Part shown: positions 41,201-49,970 of the stretch, piece after piece
How positions within the stretch are numbered: the first letter of the stretch is position 1
Layout: each line of letters opens with the position of its first letter
DNA from: Ophiodon elongatus
Lineage: Eukaryota; Chordata; Actinopteri; Perciformes; Hexagrammidae
Direction: 5' to 3'
Length of the DNA stretch: 64,000 nt
Assembly (NCBI GenBank): GCA_016806645.1
Contig: JACSYO010001855.1
Location: 141,001-205,000 of the forward strand
Translations under genes and position numbers: made by a program
The notes under the pieces: generated by a model
Databases searched by the model: none
Told to the model about the DNA's origin: nothing
The model's input: only the letters and a program-made list of their open reading frames with translations

Positions 41201-44200
41201 TTTACAAGGTTTTATATATTTTTTACATCAGTGACTCTTAAAATGGGGTCCAGGGACTATATAGGGAAGTATCTGATACAAGGATGTATCAGATACTTCA
41301 TAGTACTTTGGGGTTAAAAAAAGGTTCTGTGTGGTAACAGTCTACCTCAATAAATGGAATTCAACTTTTAATTCAACCAAGCTTCCATTCAGTCAAAAGG
41401 TATCTGCGGCATTCCATGTCACTCTTGTCGAGCACAGCGGAAATGTCAATATTTTCAGAGTGGTCAAAAAAAGCCAGGTCTCATTTCTTATCTAGTGTAT
41501 CTGAACATTTCATGTTACCTTTCATGACTCAGGAAAGTCAAAAAGTTTCTCTCAACTCATAATATCCACTTCCTCTGTAACTTTACTTCTTCTGCTAGCT
41601 AACAGGCAACCATTCATGATAATCTGTTCTTCGTTGACCTCGCACCTGGTTGACCTGGTATTTAGCGCACTGAACACATGGCATAGAGTATATTATACTG
41701 TCCTTTTATCACAGGCCATTTTAAAATCGATCCAGGTGTCAATACACACAGAGTCTGTCTGAATGTGTGGCTGACCTGACGGAGCCGTCTGGTCCACAGG
41801 GGACGTGCAGGGTGATGGGGATGGGGATGGCGCTTTCAGCCCGTAGGGTGACCATGGCCCTCTGTGCCTCGGCCTCGTTGCGAGGGGCTTTGACCCAGGT
41901 GCAGCCGAGGTAGGACAGCTTGTTGAACTGGACACTGTCCTCCTCCAGCACTGTGGGGCTGGATGGTGCTGGACATGTTTCTGTGGACAGACGGCAGAGA
42001 GGTTGCGATATTGTTAATTTTCTTGAAAGGTTGAAACAGGTTCTGGGGGTGTTTCTGTCCCTATTCTAAAAGATAAACTGATGCCTTTTTTCTCTGCTGT
42101 CTGGTAACATTTTAACCAAGATAATATAACAATTGTATTATCAGCTTTCAACAACACCGTATAGCATGAATCTGGCATGCCGACAACGTATCATGAGAAA
42201 ATGTTTTCACATCCTGTGGTCTAACAGCTCTACAACAGACACGTGTATTTAAGAGAAGAGATAAACGGAGAAGAGAAAACTGTAAAAACACAAACAAGAA
42301 GAAGAGGTAACGATAAGCAGAAGGTGAAAGAGAGCTACAAGAGGAAGTTTGGGGGTCATCTCTGAAATTACCTTTGACCTTGTACTTTCACACTTTGCAA
42401 ACAGGAAGCAGAACAATGAGAGCAGCAACTGCACTTCCACTGCTGACTGGCTATTATTTAACATGATTGCACTAACCACTTCCTTAGTTCACTCAGCAGT
42501 AGTAAAACACAAAACACTGGCACCATTGTGAAAGAATAAGTAACTGCAAGTAAATACTTAAAGAAGGGGTTGAGCTAAGTTTGTACATACAGGAAGAGTT
42601 GGTAACAACTGACGTACGTAAGGCACATATGAAATAAATTAAACAGTTTCTCCTGTTTTAGACTATATACAGCATGTTTAAAAGATAATAACATAGTACT
42701 CTGAAAAAGTTTTGACAAACCTCGATTTGTTGTTTGTTGTGCTACAAACTTCATTGTTGACAACATTGCTAAATGCACTGTAGGTCTGGAGAGAGACAGG
42801 CGGGTGCTTCCTTCCTCTGTGACACAGTGTCACTTGCAGTTTTACTGCACCTAAAATTAAGGAGCTTCACCGGAAGACTTAATGAAGTATTTGAAGAGCT
42901 GAAGCTGCCGGTCTCAAAATTAAAATCGTGAGTTTACATCACTCTCCAGACAAGCACATTTGATGTTACAGGGCACTAGATATTTTGGATATAAAGCAAC
43001 CTAAAGTCTCCCAGTCTGGTAGTTCTAACGCCTTTCACCTGCCACTGAGCAGAATATTGTTGACCACTGTTAGTATGTTGTTTTGGCACTAAATGTTTGT
43101 TCAGCTGTCAGTGCCAACCTGTCGTTGCTGATTTACAGAGCAGTCAAGCCAATGTCAGAGAGTTCAGATACCAGCCGTGCTAATCTGATAACGCAATACC
43201 ATATTTTGGTAGGTCAATGCCATGCAGGCTACTACGTTTTTCATCCCAGTATGCTTTGTACATTGTAACTTCCACTCAGTTGAATTTCAGTGAAAAAAAA
43301 CACAAATACATCACTATAACTTGAAGTGATAACAGCGTGCAGAAAAATTAAAACATTTTTACATTACGGCCTGCGTTTTCAGTTTTGACTGAACTGATCC
43401 ATCAAATATTCTATTTGTTGTTATTCATTGTCCCACATGTTTAATGATGTCTCACTAAAATATGACAATATGCATTCTGTCTCAGTGACAGTGGTATGTT
43501 CTGATTTAACTAATTGATTTAGCAAAACAATTCAAGAAATGTTAAGCTGCAGTGTGTGTCTGTGTGTGTGAGTATACGGTGCCAAGCAGAGACTCACAAT
43601 TCAATCAGCTGCCTTTTGACAGTAATATCTTGCTTAAAAAGGAAAGACCATTTATACATTTGGAACAATATGCTTGATAATTCAGTTCAGGCAAATGAAA
43701 GAACAGCTGACTGGCAGATTGTAACTGCCTACAATTAGACACAATGAGTATAAATGGACCTATAACTGCAGATCGGGGCTCCAGGACTCGGCTCTCTGGG
43801 TCCTCGTGCTTCTCCATCTTTTCCACATTACTCTTCTCCACCTTCACCTCATCGTCATCATCCAACACCTCCTCCATAGCTTTCTCCAGCTGCTCACTCC
43901 CATTCCAAGACATCTGAGGGAGAGAGTGGAAAAGAGAAAATCGGGGGTGAGGGCGAAGGGAAAAACAAGGACAGATAAAACAGGGTGAGAATAAAGAAAC
44001 GGAAAGATAGACGAAAACAGAGTGGAGCTTCCTGGACTGAGTCAGCGCTTTGGCAAAAGGATATATTCATATCTTTTTATTCCTACTCCAACGTCTAAAT
44101 GTCTTGATGAATAAAAGTTCATTGCAAATGTGTACTTGCATTATTATGCTATTATATTATCATTATATCAGTGGCAAAAAATGGTCTTAGACGAATAATA

Positions 44201-44493
44201 ATATAATTTAATTCACAACACAAGATCGTCCAACATCATTCTTTCACGTGACAGGCCTATCCAGGCGGAGGGTGATGTGGGGAAAAGGGGCTTTTAGCTG
44301 CGTTTGACCTTTTGCAACAGAAAATCTGACCATCGGTCTCATGTCTGGTTCTGACCTTGAGTCTTGGTTTGCCCTCAGAGCCTTGCGGTGACCCTGCGGC
44401 ACTAGGCTGTACCAGAACAAACTCCTCACTGGTGACGGTGGCAACGGACTCGGTAGAGCTGCTGACTTTTCCAAGTGAGGAGCGGTCATCCAT
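22465..44493 (-). CDS. rabgap1l: rabgap1l, N-terminal 548 residues in 12 coding exons (partial)
   Basis: Spliced gene for RAB GTPase activating protein 1-like, a TBC-domain protein that speeds GTP hydrolysis on Rab GTPases and acts in endosomal trafficking. Exons, in order of transcription: 44493-44356, 43913-43760, 41980-41776, 41069-40895, 40021-39864, 39129-39019, 37324-37258, 36624-36522, 33887-33721, 29516-29396, 24995-24902, 22615-22465. All phases join in frame (1644 nt). Predicted layout: acidic N-terminus 1-105, PTB/PID domain about 107-246, kinesin-like middle domain about 270-430, acidic linker 440-470, then the start of the TBC domain with GIPEPLRAEVWQLLAG. Residue by residue it follows RABGAP1L rather than RABGAP1 (for example DKQVYMTVAVD and FWYFSRKTF). 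The catalytic Arg and Gln fingers of TBC and the C-terminal part are not in the window; the next exon was not found in 1-22464 and should lie further left. The exon 2 donor is the only uncertain junction. Identity rests on recalled human family sequences, not a search. Confidence 0.95.
23762..23913 (+). repeat. minisatellite, about 12-bp unit AGGACAGAGCGT
   Basis: About a dozen imperfect copies of (GT/CG)AGGACAGAG with occasional GATC or CC interruptions, in rabgap1l intron 11. It keeps chance frames open on both strands, giving repetitive Arg/Thr/Glu-rich and Leu/Ser/Cys-rich translations without meaning. Confidence 0.85.
24161..24219 (+). mobile_element. 3' tail of a LINE (L2-like)
   Basis: GAATTTCATTGTGCATATCT followed by GCATAATGACAATAAATGAT and a short CTTGAATT tail. 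Teleost L2-type LINEs end with ATTTCATTGT... ATGACAATAAA plus short repeats. The upstream part of the element is probably within 23940-24160 but is not recognisable as reverse transcriptase. Confidence 0.4.
24520..24563 (+). repeat. (AT)n microsatellite
   Basis: About 22 units in rabgap1l intron 11. Confidence 0.95.
24902..24995 (-). CDS. rabgap1l: rabgap1l coding exon 11 (linker before TBC)
   Basis: Acceptor TTCCCGCAG before 24995, donor GATG|GTAAAT at 24902. Encodes [20 protein letters not shown] then LESWGGILTR, matching human [20 protein letters not shown]. Entry phase 1, exit phase 2. Confidence 0.94.
29017..29083 (+). repeat. poly-T and (AT)n microsatellite
   Basis: Eleven T then about 27 AT units, ending 9 bp before the 46-bp inverted repeat. 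Confidence 0.95.
29092..29207. repeat. perfect 46-bp inverted repeat (hairpin), rabgap1l intron 10
   Basis: The left arm 29092-29137 and right arm 29162-29207 are exact reverse complements over 46 bp, separated by a 24-nt A/C-rich spacer. Arms begin TTGATAAGATGCCAG and end ACCCTCCAAAT. An (AT)n tract adjoins the left arm. The transcript would form a long perfect stem 189 nt after the exon 10 donor. Perfect identity implies a recent origin or an assembly artefact. Confidence 0.95.
29396..29516 (-). CDS. rabgap1l: rabgap1l coding exon 10 (acidic linker, tandem acceptor)
   Basis: Encodes TPERVGQSDAVYEVVSLQRE then an acidic SPTEEEEADE linker, aligning with human GDAIYEVVSLQRE. The acceptor is CACAGCAG, a tandem NAGNAG site: splicing at the first AG (exon from 29519) would add one Gln. 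Donor GAAG|GTATGG at 29396, exit phase 1. A long inverted repeat lies 189 nt beyond the donor in the intron. Confidence 0.92.
31360..31435. repeat. 34-bp hairpin with 8-nt loop, rabgap1l intron 9
   Basis: Arms 31360-31393 and 31402-31435 pair at 32 of 34 positions around the loop GGTTCAAT. The stem contains GGGTTGAATTGA and TTGATTACC. The size and near-perfect pairing resemble a small-RNA precursor or miniature palindromic element; I recognise no known microRNA in it. Confidence 0.9.
32374..32395 (+). repeat. (TC)n microsatellite
   Basis: About eleven units in rabgap1l intron 9. Confidence 0.9.
32880..32956 (+). mobile_element. 3' tail of a non-LTR retroposon
   Basis: GTAAAGCGCTCTGAGACATA, then CAATAAACTTGACTTGACTT, the usual teleost non-LTR tail: a GTAAAGCGCTTTGAG box, AATAAA and short terminal repeats. 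The repeat may extend upstream to about 32600, where the composition is similar, but no protein of the element is readable. Confidence 0.5.
33321..33613. mobile_element. hAT-like MITE, second copy, in rabgap1l intron 8-9 border region
   Basis: Starts TAGGGGGCAATAAT and ends ATATTGCCCAATCCTA; about 293 bp. The ends resemble those of the 56.3-kb element, and the interior (ATCGATATACATAGTCATATTG) is typical of the same teleost family. Flanking 8-mers agree at only four positions, so this copy is older. It lies about 110 bp beyond the donor of rabgap1l exon 9. Confidence 0.6.
33721..33887 (-). CDS. rabgap1l: rabgap1l coding exon 9 (end of middle domain)
   Basis: Acceptor TTGTTCCAG before 33887, donor GACAG|GTATCT at 33721. 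Encodes DKQVYMTVAVDLVVTEVVEP and NERFWYFSRKTFSETFYLKL. This stretch separates RABGAP1L from RABGAP1, which reads VLFMTTAVDLVITEV here. Exit phase 0. Confidence 0.96.
33888..36521 (-). other. rabgap1l intron 8
   Basis: 2.6 kb, AT-rich; holds the long (TG)n tract. No exon or element ends recognised. Confidence 0.8.
35100..35217 (+). repeat. (TG)n microsatellite with imperfect 5' part
   Basis: Pure TG from about 35145 to 35217 (36 units), preceded by TG interrupted with TCTT. Three frames stay open through it and give meaningless Cys/Val repeats. Confidence 0.95.
36522..36624 (-). CDS. rabgap1l: rabgap1l coding exon 8 (middle domain)
   Basis: Acceptor CTACACAG before 36624, donor AAAG|GTGAGG at 36522. 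Encodes ESMGKSSDGKAYVITGKWNP followed by LNEDTPK, as in human (ESMGKSYDGRAYVITGMWNP). Exit phase 1. Confidence 0.95.
36625..37257 (-). other. rabgap1l intron 7
   Basis: 633 bp, of which about 420 bp is the foldback MITE. Confidence 0.85.
36722..37141. mobile_element. foldback MITE with TTAA-type borders, rabgap1l intron 7
   Basis: About 420 bp. The left end TTAAAGGAATACTTCACAC pairs with the right end (reverse complement TTACAGGAATCCTTCATCC), and the inverted similarity continues inward: GAATTCTTGAAGGAAACTTTG on the left against its near complement at about 37055-37080. The arms are therefore about 100 bp with gaps. Fills most of the 633-bp intron between exons 7 and 8. Borders TTAA/GTAA suggest TTAA target choice, as in piggyBac-like elements. 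Non-coding. Confidence 0.65.
37258..37324 (-). CDS. rabgap1l: rabgap1l coding exon 7 (67 nt, middle domain)
   Basis: Short exon with acceptor TCCCTCTAG before 37324 and strong donor ATG|GTGAGC at 37258. Encodes CFGMLLSPGQKVCNSGMHLL, closely matching human CFGMLLSPGRNVKNSDMHLL. Entry phase 2, exit phase 0. Confidence 0.95.
37325..39018 (-). other. rabgap1l intron 6
   Basis: 1.7 kb; a short C10 run near 38956 but otherwise nothing recognised. Confidence 0.85.
39019..39129 (-). CDS. rabgap1l: rabgap1l coding exon 6 (middle domain)
   Basis: Acceptor CCTCTACAG before 39129, donor GAGAG|GTGAGG at 39019. Encodes PVPKDRDKFYFKLRQ and VQQMCNKELGIE, aligning with human PVPKDRDKFYFKLKQ and VQQLSNKELAIE. 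Entry and exit phase 2. Confidence 0.95.
39130..39863 (-). other. rabgap1l intron 5
   Basis: 734 bp, AT-rich; nothing recognised. Confidence 0.85.
39864..40021 (-). CDS. rabgap1l: rabgap1l coding exon 5 (end of PTB, start of middle domain)
   Basis: Acceptor CATCCAG before 40021, donor CTACAG|GTAC at 39864. Encodes VSRILYSFSTAFRRSSRP, the last PTB helix, then DLYTFTVTLEIKEDDGKGNY, the entry to the kinesin-like middle domain. Exit phase 2. Confidence 0.95.
40022..40894 (-). other. rabgap1l intron 4
   Basis: 873 bp with a purine-rich stretch at 40030-40270; nothing else recognised. Confidence 0.85.
40895..41069 (-). CDS. rabgap1l: rabgap1l coding exon 4 (PTB domain core)
   Basis: Acceptor CTCCCCAG before 41069, donor GCT|GTGAGT at 40895. 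Encodes 58 whole codons from IVDQASGTEIASFPIYKVLF to FQIHVFSCHIKEA, a near match to the human PTB core. Entry phase 2, exit phase 0. Confidence 0.95.
41070..41775 (-). other. rabgap1l intron 3
   Basis: 706 bp with the 14-bp hairpin at 41267-41298. Confidence 0.85.
41267..41298. repeat. 14-bp perfect hairpin, rabgap1l intron 3
   Basis: AAGTATCTGATACA (41267-41280) and its exact complement (41285-41298) around the loop AGGA. Situated about 200 nt upstream of the exon 4 acceptor in transcript order. Confidence 0.85.
41776..41980 (-). CDS. rabgap1l: rabgap1l coding exon 3 (start of PTB domain)
   Basis: Acceptor TCCACAG before 41980, donor GTCAG|GTCAGC at 41776, entry phase 1, exit phase 2. Encodes LEEDSVQFNKLSYLGC and PITLHVPCGPDGSVR, the first strands of the PTB/PID fold (residues about 99-165). 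Human has EEDSVLFNKLTYLGC at the same place. Confidence 0.93.
41981..43759 (-). other. rabgap1l intron 2 region
   Basis: 1.8 kb. Could hide an extra exon for the Ser/Pro-rich linker found in mammals; none was recognised. Left border depends on the uncertain exon 2 donor. Confidence 0.6.
43760..43913 (-). CDS. rabgap1l: rabgap1l coding exon 2 (acidic linker; donor uncertain)
   Basis: Starts after CCCTCAG with a codon run reading MSWNGSEQLEKAMEEVLDDD, aligning with the human stretch NGDEQLEKAMEE. The rest is acidic and poorly conserved. The next exon needs a phase-1 donor. Two fit: ATAG|GTCCAT at 43760, used here, and AAGA|GTAATG at 43832, which would shorten the protein by 24 residues. Both are weak. 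The human protein has a longer Ser/Pro-rich linker here, so the linker is either shortened in this fish or carried partly by an exon I could not recognise. Confidence 0.75.
43914..44355 (-). other. rabgap1l intron 1 of the coding region
   Basis: 442 bp between the start-codon exon and exon 2; nothing recognised. Confidence 0.85.
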
Positions 44494-44580
44494 GGCTGGC
44501 TGGTTTACTCAGGGTCGGCTGGGGAGACCAGGGTTAAAGCTCTCCCCTTCCCTGTCCTGTCTTGTCTTGTCCGCCCAGCT
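44356..44580 (-). CDS. rabgap1l: rabgap1l start-codon exon (coding 44356-44493)
   Basis: Encodes residues 1-46, starting MDDRSSLGKVSSSTESVATV, matching the RABGAP1L/RABGAP1 N-terminus that contains the conserved SEEFVLV motif. The ATG at 44493 has a strong context (GCC before it, G after it), and an in-frame stop lies a short way upstream. The acceptor is CCCACAG before 44580, giving an 87-nt 5' UTR piece. The donor after KPRLK is AAG|GTCAGA at 44356, phase 0. Reading on past the donor gives no family similarity, which supports the exon end. Confidence 0.93.
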
Positions 44581-47500
44581 CTGTGGGAAGGCAAACATAA
44601 CGGATGAGACTATACATGAGGCGTTTTGTTTTTTCAGTGAACATTTTAGGCATCATACTGAAAGAGTTACAAGATTATCTTAGTGATTGAGAGTACTACA
44701 CGACGTAGGTGGTGGCGCATATGTCCAGGATCTTTTAACACTGGCAAATAAAAGAAGGTGTATTACATCACAGTCGATGTACCGTGTGCAGTGCTGTCTT
44801 TGTAAAGTGGAATGCCAAACCAAAACACACCCATTCAGTAGAGCAAGGAATTGCCAGGCACTGGCCAAACAACTCCCTTGGTTTGTAGGCCATATTTTTA
44901 GGTGATGTGTTCGGGCCAAAGATATTCTAAGCCCCCTGTCATCTTTGAGTTAATGATACCAGCCGAGAAGTGAGCACAATTTGTAAGCGTTACCACAAAT
45001 CTGCTGTGCCGCAATTCTTAAAATTGTTTTCAGTGCTTAGGGTGTGATTAGTGCCTGTCACAGTGTCTGACAAGCCCAAGCTGGCAGCCAAATTTCAGTA
45101 TTTAGTATTCTGCCACCAGCAGCTGGCTTCAGTTGAACATACCAAGTAAGTAGCAACCACTAAATATATTAAATTATTTTTATGTATTTTTGAAGGCCAG
45201 CCCGAAAGTTAGCATTGCACTGGTTCGCTCAACAATAAACCGGCGGGATTTTTACATTGGATTTTGGATAATTGCAGAACATAAGCTCTGTGGCAAACAC
45301 AAGTTTAGAATACTTCAGACTACTACGTATCTACTGGGCTAAATGGTAACGGTCCTATATTGTAAAAAGTGAGATTTTCAAGATTTGTTTCATTATAAAG
45401 CAGGTCTAAGAGCTACATAAATACTGTGACATCACAACACACATACAGACCATTTCAAAGTATCAAATGTAAACATTCTAAAATGAGTCTCGGTTCATTT
45501 CCAGTTGCAGTGAATGTGAATGACATCAGCTGACAGGAACTAAACATGGACCCAAGCTGTTGCCTCGCAACCCAACGCCGTTGAAACTCGCTAAAATGGC
45601 CCATTTCAGAGAGTGAATTTGAGCATATTCAGACAGAAAAGTGTCTCTTGAAAATTAAAATGGCAATTCTTACGATTTCAAATTTCTAAATTCTAAATTT
45701 CTCTAAAGCATGTAAACATGTGATAGCAGAATCCCTAAATACGTATGAACCTGGAAATGAGCATAATGTCTCCTGTTATAGTATTTTACTCTTTTTGTCT
45801 ATTACTCTTGTGGACTGTTTGTGTGCGTTTGCTAGCACAGCACCAAAAGAAAAGCCCGTTGCCTCCACATGTTAGATCTTGCTGGCTCATTCATTTTGCC
45901 AACATGTCTTCAAGCACGGTTAGTTGCAACCTGGCTCTAAAAAATTAAGTAAGCATAAATAAATAAAACACCCATATAATTAAGGACGTGTTTTGTAACA
46001 GTTCTGTACTGTTTAATTTAACACAGAAAATGATTACAGTACATTAGCAAGTGATAAGCAACAATTAAGTGAAGCCTGGTGGACCTATTGGTTTGGTTTT
46101 AAAAAACACTTTTAAAAAACAGATCAGTTGATCGAAAAATTCATTAATTTAGTTTTGGTTTTTAGTTTTGGCCAAAATGTAATTGTTTCAGCTTCTAAGT
46201 TGTGAGGATATGCTGCTTTTCTCCGTTTCATATAGTTATGAACTGAATATATTTAGGTTTGGACTGTTGGTCAGACAGAACAAGACATTTGAACACATCT
46301 CTCTGGACTTTAAGAAATTGTGAGGGGCATTTTCTCCTATTTTTGGACACTTTATAGACAAAGAGATTAATAGTTTAGTTATGCAGCGTTTATGATGTGA
46401 ACACACATAGTTGAGACCAAAAGCATGAAGGGGGCATCCATACAGACACAGTGACTTGATTACAAGCATACACACACACTTAGCCCTGGCAAATTACACA
46501 CAGATTTACACACCCACATACATGAGGAAAGCGAAAAGGGTCATGTGCTCAAATCACACTCATTCAATTACACAGCAGCATTTTCTCCACTTCAGGAAGA
46601 AGCTGCAATGAGAAGAAACATTATGACATAGAGCAAAAGTATGCATTGGCTCTGTTGGATCATCATCACATGTCTCTTCTTCTAAAATCATACTGGATCT
46701 GACGCATGCCACACTGAACTGGCTGTTAATCATAATTACTTAATGTTGACTGTACAAATAGAGATTATCCCATAATCTCCCTCTGTCTGTCTCTCCCTCT
46801 GTGTCTCTCTCTCTCTCACACATAGGTACAACTAAAAAGTAATACTAACTGCAAAGTAAATAACAAACAAACAAACTGCAATAAAAGCTTTTGAGTTGTT
46901 ATGTCAAAACAAGAAAATGAGGGAGGTGACTTAAACTGATTTATCCATTAAAGGTTTTACTGTCAACTGGTAATTTCAAACCTGGTTATTATACACATAA
47001 AACAGTATTTATCCAGATTACACTGTTTCTAATCTTACTTTCACTCTTATTGCTTCCCTTCTGGGGCCGAAGAGTTGCTTCCCCTTTGGCTGTAACTCAA
47101 ACTGTAAACTCAGTAGGAAGTTTGCACCCAGTCATTACCAGCCTGCTCCTCCAGTGCTGTCTTAGTTGGCAGCCTTGCTACCCAACCACTGGCTGTATGG
47201 AAACTGTGAGTGTCCCGTGGCATAGACAGACTGAACAACACCCACAAGCACTGGGCTAACCGGACACATTACATCTGGGAGTGTGAGTGTGTGTGTGTGT
47301 GTTTCTATGTGTCCAAGTGTCAACAGACACACATGAATACTGAAACACAAAATCACATTGTATTTGATGACATTTTTATACATGACCCTGTGTACAACAT
47401 GCATTAGTGAAAAACCAACACTTCACAGGAGGGTTGGGGCAAACTTTTCCTTTTGACTACCATCTTTTCAGTCGGAGACTTTGGCTTGGCATCTCTTTTG

Positions 47501-49818
47501 GTTGTAGATAATCATGGCTACATGTCTGACTTGTGCCTCAATCTAACTCCATCTACATATGACTGCTGACCTTCAAGTGAGGAACAAATATAAGACTGCC
47601 CAACCTGCTGACTGCATCTTTTCTACCTCTGAATGATAATGGAAAATAAGCACACTGAACAGCCCTGTCATTGTAGCGTGGTAAACATTTTCTGTGGCTA
47701 GCCTAAAAGATTCCAGCATTGTTTGTTTGTTTGTTGGGCTGATTCAACTAACTTTTTAAGACCATATTACTTAAATATTTTTACGTTTGTACAATCTTTG
47801 GTCTTGTCCGTTTTCAGCTTTTGTCCCTGCCGGCCACTGTACACTGTCCCTGTAATTACAAGCAATCTGCTACAATACGAGTCTGGATGAGTAACTCCAT
47901 ACTGTGCGGGGTGTGACATTAGCACGATCAGGGTTGGGAGTTTATTTGCTTGTACATATTAATCTCTCATTCAATCTCCTTTGTAACTGGGACTGAAACC
48001 TGCTTTGAGGCTTGTTGGTGAACATAATATAGCGTCTGCTTTTAGTGACACCTTACACGTGTCATTGACTCACTTCCATTTGAAGTACACGGTTTCTAAC
48101 TGAAGTATGATGTGATGACAACCTGTATTACTACGTGCAGTACTTTGAATAGACAACGTAATTCAGTAAATCTAATGAATCAATGTGAAATGCAAGCCAA
48201 TTAATTCCTGCTGTACTGGTTAGTTCTCTGGCTGGCTGTCGATTGCTACTTCTGAACAAACTAGCTCCTTCAGGACAAAGAAACATTTCTCCATCAAGAC
48301 AAACAACAAAAGGCCACTTTGGCTTAGTGCCAATCTTAAAGCTTGGCCCGTATCAGACTAGTACCTGTTTATTCCAGTTTGTTCAAACATCCACAATCTA
48401 CTGTTGCTCAAGGGCTGAAAATACGTGTGATTAATCAACTTATCGTAGCTCTACATCATTTTAAAATGTTTGTTTATATCAACCAAAGCAGCTTGATCAA
48501 TTCAAAACCAAGTCCAACTAATTATTACTTCATAGCTGCACTTGCAAAAGGGTTAAAATTGCAAGTCCACCTAACAGCCAGACCCTAATGTTGTACAAAG
48601 ATAGAAAATATTTTACTAAACCCTATGAACAATGTGGGACTTTATTATAAAAATATAATAGTGTTGACCTCAATTGAGTGTCCTTGTTTGGAGTAACTCT
48701 ACTCCTATAGGACTAAATAACTTCTAACAAACTTTTTATTATCATTTCAAGGTCCGAATGAAACACATTGATATGTTTGTTAATATCTCCTGGTCCTGCT
48801 TCATTTATGTCTTGTGGATGTTTAAAGTCACCCAGAGACAAATCCTGGAGCTCATAGACAGCAGAACAAATGCTGTGACAACATGACAGCAGCCGCAGTG
48901 AGTTTACTGAGGTACTGACACACTTTCTACTACGTACCTGTCAGCCCTCCAGACGACTAAAACTCAAGTGAGTGGAATATGTCAAACAAAAGCCTTTTGA
49001 GCTCTTTCTTAAATAAACACCAATTCTGTGTGTAAATGGTTTATTTCCAAAAAAGAGTCACTTGATGACTAATAATAAACTCAAATGTTTATGATTATTT
49101 TGTATCCAGCTGAGGAGACAGTTGTCAGTGTTTGTATATAATGAATGTGTGGTCCAAAACTCAATTAAATATGGTCTTACTCAGTGTTGGGGAACATTGT
49201 TCTCACTCATTACTGCAGTAAACTGTTGTTGCTGCTTCCTGCAGGCCTGGATGGAGCATCAGTCTCTCACAGCATCATCCGAGGGCATAACATGACAGCT
49301 TTGTCTCTTTCAACACGGACATTCAGGAAGGGTCAATGAAAATGACACGGTACTTGTAAAACTGACACTAATCATCTCACAGCAGCTTGTTAATATAAAC
49401 AACACACACAGACAGACACAGACACTCAGGCAGAATTAGCTAGTGGCAAGCTAACTTATCCGTACAGTCCCACAGCCTTTACACACCAACATGATGACAG
49501 AAATAACGTTTGACACAAGCAGTTCTGTGGACAAGGAGCTGGCTGCCAGAACAGGTGAAAGCAGGCGAAAGAGGAAGTGCCTAAATGTGTGGCAGGCTAG
49601 ATCTGCGAGCTAAAGCTAAGTGTGGCTAACGCTAACCAGCTCGAAGTCCAAAACAGTTGGACCACTATCTGGAAGCGCGAGCTCACTCAGCAGCACCCCG
49701 CCCGACTCCGGAGGAAGATGACGAGAAAGTAGAAGGAGAAACAACGTTTCTGTCCCCGCTGCGCATGAACGTGACACTGAAACCAACGCGTACGAAGAGA
49801 AAAGAGCTGTCAACTTAC
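44581..49818 (-). other. rabgap1l first intron (5' UTR intron)
   Basis: 5.2 kb between the candidate first exon and the start-codon exon. No coding exon recognised. Short TC and GT runs near 46780-46820 and 47287. Confidence 0.5.
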
Positions 49819-49915
49819 TTGTTGAGAGCGCAGAGGAGTTGCTCACTTGCTAGCTGTCAGATGAGTTGCAGCGAAGATCGTATATGTTTAAGAAGATGAA
49901 TCACTGGGGAGTTCA
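49819..49915 (-). other. rabgap1l: candidate noncoding first exon of rabgap1l
   Basis: The minus strand shows a good donor, CAACAA|GTAAGTT, whose exon end is at 49819, just downstream of a promoter-like GC-rich stretch. A second possible donor (AGCAA|GTGAGC) lies a little upstream. The exon would be 5' UTR only, spliced to the acceptor at 44580. The start is a guess; no transcript evidence is available. Confidence 0.45.
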
Positions 49916-49970
49916 GCGACACGCCTTCCGGTTTCGAATGTTAGCTGAATTACACGCATGCGCTGTAGGT
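49916..49970 (-). promoter_or_regulatory. candidate rabgap1l promoter (ETS and NRF1-like sites)
   Basis: CpG-containing stretch with an ETS-type core (minus strand ACCGGAAGG, about 49924-49933) and an NRF1-like core CGCATGCGC (49955-49963). The pair is typical of TATA-less housekeeping promoters. No TATA box is visible. The stretch sits directly upstream of the candidate first exon. CpG-rich sequence extends downstream to about 49.6 kb. Confidence 0.45.
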
